Shown here piece by piece: positions 32,375 to 38,555 of a DNA stretch of 38,555 nt (positions are counted from its first letter, which is position 1; the number at the start of each line of letters is the position of its first letter). The notes beneath the pieces are model-generated. The model was given only the letters and a program-made list of their open reading frames with translations. It made no database searches and was not told the DNA's origin. Location: positions 1 through 38,555 of the forward strand of contig CAJUBC010000016.1 of NCBI GenBank assembly GCA_910584545.1, in the 5' to 3' direction. The translations under genes were made by a program, and so were the position numbers. This DNA is from an uncultured Muribaculaceae bacterium (GTDB taxonomy: Bacteria; Bacteroidota; Bacteroidia; Bacteroidales; Muribaculaceae).

Positions 32375-34402
32375 ATGGAACTCTCTCATCTTCTCAATCT
32401 CGTTGCAGAGTTACCGAATAACTCCACCTTGAACTACGTTCGAGGAACTGATACATGTCGATTTATAGACGTTGATATTCAAGGACAACGTATAAATTCT
32501 GAGACCCCAACTAATGAACCTAAGTCTTGGGCTCCGACTTATCTTAGTGAACTTGCTCCAAAGATTATAGAGAATGTCCCATTTAACCTAAGTGGACTTC
32601 TCAATAACAAAGGTTCTTTCCGTCCTGTGCTCGAAACCATCTTAGCACATACTCGTGAGTTCTATACAGTTCGCAAAGGTACGGCTACAGCTCTTGTATG
32701 GATTCCTTCTAAACCTAAATCAAACTTAGATTTAGAAGAAATAGGTTATTCCGAAATTCCCCCGGCTTATCCTGACGATGCGCTATCGCCCATCTACGAT
32801 AAAGAAAAATTGGCCGATGAATTAAAAAATGGATTTATTGTCTATTTTTCCAATTATCTTCGTCTTAGTACTGGTAAATGCGACGATAGTAAGATTGAGC
32901 AATATTTCAATTACTATGTCCGTTTCATTGAAACGCCTCTCAAAGAGAAATTTCCTGAATTTCATTCTATCTTTGATTTTGATGACATCGTTTCACTAAA
33001 TGATTTTCTATATAAGGCCAAAGAAGAACTCCCAAATCTCTCAATACTGTTACTTGATAAATGGCCTCAGAACAAAGAAGAACAAACACTTTATTACGAA
33101 CCGTGGACTATGCTGCGTCATTATAAAGTGTTCCTTGAACTTCTCAAATCTTTCAAACAGATAGCCATTTCTATCAAGCCAAACAAGGTTATGTTAGGGA
33201 AATCTGAATTGAGCGAAATAGAAGATAATTATTTAATGTATCTCCGTGCGATGCGCACTAAGCCGTTTTTATTGCTTGCAGGTATCTCAGGCACCGGCAA
33301 GAGCCGCATCGTGAAACAGATGGCATTCGATAGCTGCCCAGACAACAACTTGCTACGCTCGGATCTGACTGCTCCCGGCAATTACTGCCTAATCGAGGTC
33401 AAACCGAACTGGCACGACTCAACCGAACTTCTCGGCTATGAAAGCAACATCGGTACTCCTCACTACCAGCTTACCCCTTTTGTTAAGTTCCTCGCAAAGG
33501 CCACGCTTTATCCGACCGTTCCTTTCTTCATCTGTCTCGATGAAATGAACCTTGCCCCGGTGGAGCAATACTTCGCCGAATTTTTGAGCGTACTTGAAAG
33601 CCGTACTAAAATAGACGGACACATCGTTTCCGAGCCTCTTATAAAAGCCGATGTTTTCAAAAAATACAATCTTCGCACGGCTCTTTTCTCTGCCGAGAAA
33701 GAAAAATCGGAGTATAGTCAAGCTCAGGGAACTGTTGAGCCTGAACCTACATACGGGAAGGAAGCGAAAGTCTACGACTTTCTGGAGAAATATGGTTTAC
33801 GCATTCCGGAAAATGTCATAGTCATTGGCACGGTCAATATGGATGAAACCACTCATCAGTTCTCGCGTAAGGTTATCGATCGCGCAATGACTATCGAGAT
33901 GAACCTGCCTGACGGCGACCCGTTCATGGACTTTTTCGATAATGGTTCCGAACTTGTTTACCGTTCCGAGCCCACATCACCGTCGCTATATCTCTCTACC
34001 GAGACAAAAGCCTCGGACGTTGTTAAGGCTCTTGCTGAAGGCAATGCCGAAAAGACCGACTGGCTTAAAGGTGAAGTGGCCTCATTCCTGACTGCATTAA
34101 ATACGGCCCTTGATGGTACTCCCTTCAAAGTAGCCTACCGAGTTCAAAACGAGCTTATGCTGTACTTCTATCAGCTGTGGCTTGAAGATAAGAGCCTTGA
34201 ATGGGAAACCATTCTTAATACTGCTTGCGACCAAATCCTTATGATGAAAGTTCTTCCTCGAATAGCGGGCGATGAAGAACTTTTGCAAAAGCCGCTTGAA
34301 CGGCTTGCCGTGTTCGGCGAACAATTTGTCAGTGCTAAGAAGAAAATCAAAGAGATGAACGAACGCCTCGGTCAGTCTCGCTTTACATCGTTCTGGCCGT
34401 AA
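32375..34402 (+). CDS. McrB-like AAA+ NTPase
   Basis: A 675-residue motor subunit of an McrBC-type restriction complex. Walker A is GISGTGKS at residues 303-310. FFICLDEMNLAPVEQYFAEFLSVLE (Walker B, about 385) and VIGTVNMDETTHQFSRKVIDRAMTIEM (about 483-510) are the McrB-class signatures, the latter in place of MNTADRS. Residues 1-280 form a separate N-terminal region that should bind DNA or recognise its modification; I recognise no named domain there. The partner nuclease is encoded at 34982. McrB proteins hydrolyse GTP, but related LlaJI-type systems differ, so the nucleotide is uncertain. Placed 2 bp after the methyltransferase. Confidence 0.92.
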   Translation: MELSHLLNLVAELPNNSTLNYVRGTDTCRFIDVDIQGQRINSETPTNEPKSWAPTYLSELAPKIIENVPFNLSGLLNNKGSFRPVLETILAHTREFYTVRKGTATALVWIPSKPKSNLDLEEIGYSEIPPAYPDDALSPIYDKEKLADELKNGFIVYFSNYLRLSTGKCDDSKIEQYFNYYVRFIETPLKEKFPEFHSIFDFDDIVSLNDFLYKAKEELPNLSILLLDKWPQNKEEQTLYYEPWTMLRHYKVFLELLKSFKQIAISIKPNKVMLGKSELSEIEDNYLMYLRAMRTKPFLLLAGISGTGKSRIVKQMAFDSCPDNNLLRSDLTAPGNYCLIEVKPNWHDSTELLGYESNIGTPHYQLTPFVKFLAKATLYPTVPFFICLDEMNLAPVEQYFAEFLSVLESRTKIDGHIVSEPLIKADVFKKYNLRTALFSAEKEKSEYSQAQGTVEPEPTYGKEAKVYDFLEKYGLRIPENVIVIGTVNMDETTHQFSRKVIDRAMTIEMNLPDGDPFMDFFDNGSELVYRSEPTSPSLYLSTETKASDVVKALAEGNAEKTDWLKGEVASFLTALNTALDGTPFKVAYRVQNELMLYFYQLWLEDKSLEWETILNTACDQILMMKVLPRIAGDEELLQKPLERLAVFGEQFVSAKKKIKEMNERLGQSRFTSFWP

Positions 34403-34408
34403 TATACT

Positions 34409-34810
34409 ATGTTCGCTATGAAACATTGGAAAATAGGTATTCTTTTATCAGTAATCGTCTCAGTAACAGCATTGGCGATATCAATAATGCGTTGCGAACC
34501 TATGTCAATGGATTGGGCAACCTTCTTAGTCACAATTTTATCTGCTCTAATTTGTGCACTTATCGGTTGGCAAATTTATACATTGATAGATCTCCGGAAA
34601 ATTCAAAAAGAGCTACAAGCGACCAAATTGCACTCTTTATTGGAAAGCGAACGCAACTCAACTATTACGTGCCATGCTATAGCCGACTACTATTATAGTA
34701 TTGTTGTGGGAGAGTCTCCATTTTCCAATGAATACTATCTCATTTATTATCGCGTATCAGAACTTTTTCATGCTTCAAATAGGGAGACCGAGGAATGTGT
34801 GAGGCCATAA
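34409..34810 (+). CDS. Two-TM membrane protein, probably the 5' part of a frameshifted gene
   Basis: 133 residues. Two TM helices lie near 9-27 (IGILLSVIVSVTALAISIM) and 38-58 (WATFLVTILSALICALIGWQI), joined by RCEPMSMDW. A cytoplasmic part follows with a coiled coil (LRKIQKELQATKLHSLLESE) and YYYSIVVGES...YYRVSELFHASN. I recall similar small membrane proteins with a CEP..DW loop and IGWxIYxxID segment in other Bacteroidales, of unknown function. It ends out of register: deleting one TG from a TGTGTG run at 34796-34801 would join it to the next frame as one protein of about 190 residues. It lies between the McrB-like and nuclease genes and may anchor or sense for them. A start at 34418 is also possible. 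Confidence 0.7.
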   Translation: MFAMKHWKIGILLSVIVSVTALAISIMRCEPMSMDWATFLVTILSALICALIGWQIYTLIDLRKIQKELQATKLHSLLESERNSTITCHAIADYYYSIVVGESPFSNEYYLIYYRVSELFHASNRETEECVRP

Positions 34811-34977
34811 TTAGAGGTTTAAATGAAATCATAAGACATCCCGAGAATATAAAAGTGACTACTAAAAATAGGGAGCACATCTTGGAATTGTATTTACAAG
34901 TTAAAGATGGGATCAAGTTACAAGGTTATTATGACTTGTTGGAAAAAATCAATAGATTAGGTATTAATATTCAATAG
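34795..34977 (+). CDS. Small helical protein or 3' part of the frameshifted membrane-protein gene
   Basis: 60 residues (MCEAIIRGLNEIIRHPENIK ... EHILELYLQVKDGIKLQGYY ... GINIQ), mostly helical. It overlaps the preceding frame by 16 bp and could be a separate coupled gene. However, NRETEEC followed directly by EAIIRGLNEIIRHP reads as one continuous domain if 2 nt are lost at the TGTGTG run, so I favour a single broken or frameshifted gene. The stop lies 4 bp before the nuclease gene start at 34982. Confidence 0.6.
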   Translation: MCEAIIRGLNEIIRHPENIKVTTKNREHILELYLQVKDGIKLQGYYDLLEKINRLGINIQ

Positions 34978-34981
34978 ATTA

Positions 34982-37285
34982 ATGGAAGTCTTCTCCTTCA
35001 AAAGCGCCAATGTAGAAATCACAGCCAACACCGCCGCCAATATGGCGAACTGCTGGCACCGTTTTCGTGCGCGTGTGGGAGGCAAAGCCGAAACTTATTG
35101 TGATTACCGTTCAACTTTGCCCGGCAGTCTTGAACTTGCGCTGTATTCCGACATGTTCGCGCTGCGCCGGGTAGGTGAACCTGACAGCCGTGAATGGCTC
35201 AATCAGGCTCCCGTATTTTACGAAACCGCCACATATAACGTCAGCATTTACTTCACAAATGTTGACACCGCTCCCGGCATACTACATAAGCTAAAAGAAG
35301 TTACCGAACTTTTCTCGGTGATAAAAGTCGGCGAACATAAGTGGTTGCTTTCGGCTCCACTTTCATTTGTCAACGAACCGGGCATTTTCGATCTTACTTT
35401 CAGATATAAGCCAAACGATGGTGCGGAACGCACTGATACGTTTACTTTCCGTGTCGTGTCTCCGAAACTCGACACAAAAGACGACTACAACCATATCCTC
35501 GCCGAGATAAACGCCCAGTACAACGAAATCATATATCAGTATCTTACCATGACGTTGCAAAATCTGCAACGCGGAGGTAAGTCGAACAATGATGTCGTGT
35601 GGCTCTCCATCTTCCGCAATATTGCGAAAGATTACGAGAAGTGGGTGCGTTATATCGTAAACAAACCGCACCTGCGCCAAAGCCGAGAAGTTCGCTATGA
35701 CCGCGCCGACCGCATAAAACGCTGGTCGCCTTTAATGGCTGAAAAATTTGCCGAAGTCCAAGCCGAAGGCCGACTGGAACGAGAATATTTCCGGCATGAG
35801 GAAATTATTCACACGCACAATACTCGCGAAAACCGTTTTGTCAAGTTTACACTCGACCGCATCGGCAAACGTCTTGCTACGATTGTCGCCACAATCAAAG
35901 CAAAGAACGAGCGTGCGAAAGAGACAGAGAAAGTCGCCGAAAGCGAACTTGCCGAACTCGATGGCTATGTAGCTTCTATCCGCAGACTCGCCTATTCTTC
36001 TCTGCTCAGAAACCTGCGGGGCGAGCCGCTTAGGTCGGAGAGTATGGTGCTCCAAAAACGCACGGGCTACGCGCAAGTCTACAAATATTGGCTCTTGCTC
36101 CAAAAGGGTATTGAGCTTTTCGAGGGAGCCAATGCTATCGGTGTTCGTCCAATCTGGGAACTTTACGAACTTTGGTGTTTCCTTAAAATGCGTCAGATGG
36201 TTGCCGACATTCTCGGTCTTCACTTTGACAATCCCGATGAGATTACCGAAAATCCAATGCCGATGGTCAAGCCATTTGAGGATAACAATCAGGAGCACAC
36301 TGTTTTTTATAATTGCGCCGATGGATCAAAAGCCCGGCTCCATTATCAGCATACTTACAGCCGCCGCACAGGTGAAGTACATACGGCAACTACCGAGAAC
36401 CGCCCCGATATTGTACTTACCATCGTCAAACCCGATGGCTTCGAGCTGACATATCTGTTCGATGCAAAGTATCGCTTGCTCGATGACAGACGTCTCAATC
36501 AGGAAGACCGCGAGGAACTAAACGAAGCACACGGTGCCGATACACCACCTGCCGATGCCATAAATCAGATGCACCGCTACCGCGATGCGATTTATTACGG
36601 CTCGGATAGGCAGACCAATGCCGCAAAAGAAATTATCGGAGGCTATATCCTGTTCCCCGGTCGAGGCGACAATGAAAGTGTGCGTCAGCGTTTCTTCTAT
36701 AAGAGTATAGAAACCGTCAACATTGGTGCTTTCCCTTTGTTACCTGATGCTTCCGACCCTTCCAACGAGGGGACATTGCTTTACGAATTTCTTACCAAAA
36801 TTCTTACGGCACCCCTCGCCATCGACCATATCAAGGACGCGATACCTCAGAAAGGGATGCAATACCTTCCTTCGGAGCAGCCAACGCCCGAAGACCTCGT
36901 CCTCGTTGGCTACTACAAGACGGAGCAATGGGAGGCTATTGTCAACAATCGCCTTTACTATGTTCCGGCAGCACTCGGAAAAGGTTCTATCAATCTTGTT
37001 TCCGGCTTCGAGAAAACCAAGTATCTCTTACTGCATCACGATCAAAACCGCATCCTTGTTCGTCTCAAAGGCGATGGACCGAAGTTCTACCCGAAACCCG
37101 CACTTGAAGCCCTGGGATTTACACCCTCGGGTGACTTTTATCTTGGGTTCGAGATAAAAGATTTCAAGCCAGTTCCTGGCATAGCCCCCAATGACTACAA
37201 GCTAGAACGCAAAGGTCAACAACGGTATACACCTTATTTTACCACATTAAATAACATTATCAATAATATACACCTATCTATTTGA
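34982..37285 (+). CDS. McrC-like nuclease, DUF2357 with PD-(D/E)XK domain
   Basis: A 767-residue partner of the McrB-like NTPase. The N-terminal half (about 1-290) is beta-rich and matches DUF2357, which binds the motor subunit in related systems. A long helical linker follows (about 290-330, IKAKNERAKETEKVAESELAELDG). The C-terminal nuclease has RPDIVLTIV with Asp476, then TYLFDAKYRL with Asp494 and Lys496, the PD-(D/E)XK catalytic set, and INQMHRYRDAIY. An additional C-terminal domain (about 610-767, VLVGYYKTEQWEAIVNNRLYYVP) is absent from E. coli McrC. It therefore cuts DNA when the NTPase is engaged. AbiH starts at the base after its stop. Confidence 0.9.
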   Translation: MEVFSFKSANVEITANTAANMANCWHRFRARVGGKAETYCDYRSTLPGSLELALYSDMFALRRVGEPDSREWLNQAPVFYETATYNVSIYFTNVDTAPGILHKLKEVTELFSVIKVGEHKWLLSAPLSFVNEPGIFDLTFRYKPNDGAERTDTFTFRVVSPKLDTKDDYNHILAEINAQYNEIIYQYLTMTLQNLQRGGKSNNDVVWLSIFRNIAKDYEKWVRYIVNKPHLRQSREVRYDRADRIKRWSPLMAEKFAEVQAEGRLEREYFRHEEIIHTHNTRENRFVKFTLDRIGKRLATIVATIKAKNERAKETEKVAESELAELDGYVASIRRLAYSSLLRNLRGEPLRSESMVLQKRTGYAQVYKYWLLLQKGIELFEGANAIGVRPIWELYELWCFLKMRQMVADILGLHFDNPDEITENPMPMVKPFEDNNQEHTVFYNCADGSKARLHYQHTYSRRTGEVHTATTENRPDIVLTIVKPDGFELTYLFDAKYRLLDDRRLNQEDREELNEAHGADTPPADAINQMHRYRDAIYYGSDRQTNAAKEIIGGYILFPGRGDNESVRQRFFYKSIETVNIGAFPLLPDASDPSNEGTLLYEFLTKILTAPLAIDHIKDAIPQKGMQYLPSEQPTPEDLVLVGYYKTEQWEAIVNNRLYYVPAALGKGSINLVSGFEKTKYLLLHHDQNRILVRLKGDGPKFYPKPALEALGFTPSGDFYLGFEIKDFKPVPGIAPNDYKLERKGQQRYTPYFTTLNNIINNIHLSI

Positions 37286-38272
37286 ATGTCTATTGTTTTA
37301 ATTGTCGGAAATGGTTTTGACCTTGCACTTGGCTACGATTCCGCATATACGCATTTTATAAATACATTTGCTGGTAGTATCCAACATTATTTTTGGCCTT
37401 TCAAAATGCCTGATGATTCTGAATTTAAGTCTGAGTCTCTGCATCAGCATTTTTACAACTTTTTCAAGACACATTTAGACGACCGCGGCAATATCAAATG
37501 GATTGACATAGAGGGTGAATTGTATAACTATGTTTCCTCAAAACAAGGATCGGATATATCTGACGGACTCGTTTCGTATGATAAATTCAGTTTTTTTATG
37601 CTCGTAAAAGCTTTATACCTATATCTGAATCGGCATGAAGAACTTAAATATAAGCATATTCCTCCAACAGGTGAAGACAAGTGTGTCATCAAATTGCTTC
37701 AGGCATTAAGAAATGCAAAAAATTTTAAAAGCGCTTACACTTTTAATTATACCGATTTGAGAGCACGCCTTATTAAATATGGCGAATTCGACGCTGAATC
37801 TATACCACCTATCACATATGTACATGGCTCTCTTGAAACCTCATCAGAATCTTTGCCTAAAATAGTTCTGGGTATAAACACAGACTTCTCTCTACCTCAA
37901 GAGTATTCATTTTTGCAAAAGATTAACAATCCTTATGCTGATGCCGGTGATTTAGCTGTTGACATGGCTTCTTGTGATGAAATAATATTCTATGGTCTAT
38001 CTATGGGAAAAATTGATTTTGAATATTTTCAAAGTTTCTTTAAGGCCATTGAGTCCTCTCCAATTTCTACATCTAAGAAGTATATCAGCATTCTCACCAA
38101 AGGAGAAAAAATGATTTCTTCCATTAACAAGAATATCCATGATATGGGCATAAATATTCGTTTATTGAAAGAGCACTCCCACTTCAATATCATTGATACT
38201 CATGAGGCAGAGTTTGACGATAATGGCCATTACAATGTATTTCATAATCTTCTTGACAGAATAAACAAATAA
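37286..38272 (+). CDS. AbiH family abortive-infection protein
   Basis: A 328-residue protein of the AbiH family, named for a lactococcal phage-abortive system whose mechanism is unknown. The N-terminal IVLIVGNGFDLALGYDSAYTHFINTF is the family hallmark, a nucleotide-fold-like loop. SAYTFNYTDL (about 153), ITYVHGSLE (about 177) and IIFYGLSMGKIDFEYF (about 235) are further family blocks. These VGNGFD, FNYT and VHG elements recall SIR2-like NAD-binding folds, a likeness only. ATG follows the nuclease stop directly, so expression is coupled; AbiH is thus part of the operon and not a chance neighbour. It could act as a suicide effector when restriction fails. Confidence 0.88.
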   Translation: MSIVLIVGNGFDLALGYDSAYTHFINTFAGSIQHYFWPFKMPDDSEFKSESLHQHFYNFFKTHLDDRGNIKWIDIEGELYNYVSSKQGSDISDGLVSYDKFSFFMLVKALYLYLNRHEELKYKHIPPTGEDKCVIKLLQALRNAKNFKSAYTFNYTDLRARLIKYGEFDAESIPPITYVHGSLETSSESLPKIVLGINTDFSLPQEYSFLQKINNPYADAGDLAVDMASCDEIIFYGLSMGKIDFEYFQSFFKAIESSPISTSKKYISILTKGEKMISSINKNIHDMGINIRLLKEHSHFNIIDTHEAEFDDNGHYNVFHNLLDRINK

Positions 38273-38509
38273 TAGGGCGTTGCGACACCGTCGGCGCACT
38301 TTTGTGAATCGAGCCGGAGGTCTCGACCGGAAGGCTTCAATCGGTAACTCATACACGAGTTTCTGCACCAATTTTAAGTTGAATACATCATCCCAAGATA
38401 TCTGAGAATACTACTGAATAGAAGATTAAGACAACCGACAACACGACATATAGGCAGTTTTTCCCTCTTTGATTCAGCATAAGGAATCGGAAGTGGTGGA
38501 GTGGAAAAA
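38273..38509. other. Non-coding stretch after AbiH, no gene seen
   Basis: No plausible coding frame, tRNA or terminator stands out. Base composition is mixed. The last 60 bp are probably inside the mobile element whose terminal repeats begin at 38510. Confidence 0.4.
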
Positions 38510-38553
38510 CCGGAGCAGACTGGGACAGTGCGCCGGAGCGGACTGGGACACTT
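38510..38553. repeat. Tandem 21-bp direct repeats, possible IS21-like terminus
   Basis: CCGGAGCAGACTGGGACAGT (38510-38529) and CCGGAGCGGACTGGGACACT (38533-38552) are near-identical copies with a 23-bp period at the very end of the window. Multiple short direct repeats near the ends are a feature of IS21-family elements, and GTGTCCCAGTCCGCTCCGG read in reverse resembles such termini from memory. The transposase genes would lie to the right, outside the window. Confidence 0.55.
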
Positions 38554-38555
38554 TT

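Noticed and set aside
34409..34977. Toxin-antitoxin pair
   Set aside because: The two frames join into one continuous domain after a 2-nt correction, and the first has two membrane helices rather than a toxin fold.

Overview
The window looks like a chromosomal segment from a gut Bacteroidales bacterium, most plausibly a Muribaculaceae-like genome. Three things point there: Bacteroidetes-type promoters (a -33 TTG/TTTG, 19-20 bp, then a -7 TAnnTTTG), the protein families (SulP-STAS permease, secreted proteins with C-terminal sorting-like domains, a PpiD-like SurA_N chaperone, an inositol-lipid gene set), and GC-rich core genes interrupted by AT-richer accessory DNA. The species cannot be fixed from the sequence alone.

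Layout. 1-1066: a RhuM-family gene. 1176-3694 (minus): a cysteine-rich secreted protein and a SulP anion transporter, separated by a perfect 23-bp-arm palindrome that overlaps the secreted-protein promoter. 4066-6369: a secreted six-hairpin glycosidase with C-terminal accessory domains. 6533-12013: a three-gene heavy-metal RND efflux operon (His-rich lipoprotein adaptor, pump, outer-membrane factor). 12144-13358 (minus): an outer-membrane barrel and a secreted protein. 13924-14499: an HdeD-like membrane protein. 14565-16304: metK behind a long leader with a SAM-II riboswitch, an intrinsic terminator, a pair of mutually complementary hairpins and a 4 x 19-bp tandem repeat. 16544-18679: a PpiD-like periplasmic foldase.

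18787-26691 is a densely packed run: rlmN, pdxA (with an odd Lys/Glu repeat tail), then nucleotidyltransferase, ATP-grasp, CDP-alcohol phosphatidyltransferase, HAD phosphatase and myo-inositol-phosphate synthase, ending with trmD. The middle five genes form an inositol-phospholipid pathway: inositol phosphate is made by the synthase, attached to a CDP-activated lipid, and dephosphorylated by the HAD enzyme. The nucleotidyltransferase and ATP-grasp enzyme are extra steps whose products are unknown.

26795-30116 (minus): an Uup-type ABC-F ATPase and a DUF4143-type AAA ATPase. From about 30.2 kb the DNA becomes an AT-richer island. It starts with a decapitated tyrosine recombinase and a small orphan gene, followed by a tightly linked defence operon (31251-38272): C5-cytosine methyltransferase, McrB-like AAA+ NTPase, a two-TM membrane protein apparently split by a 2-nt frameshift, a DUF2357/PD-(D/E)XK McrC-like nuclease and an AbiH-family protein. 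The methyltransferase leader carries two perfect inverted repeats. The window ends in direct repeats that resemble the terminus of an IS21-like element. The island is the best candidate for an undescribed system: an NTP-dependent restriction-modification system of the McrBC/LlaJI kind with a membrane protein and AbiH built in.
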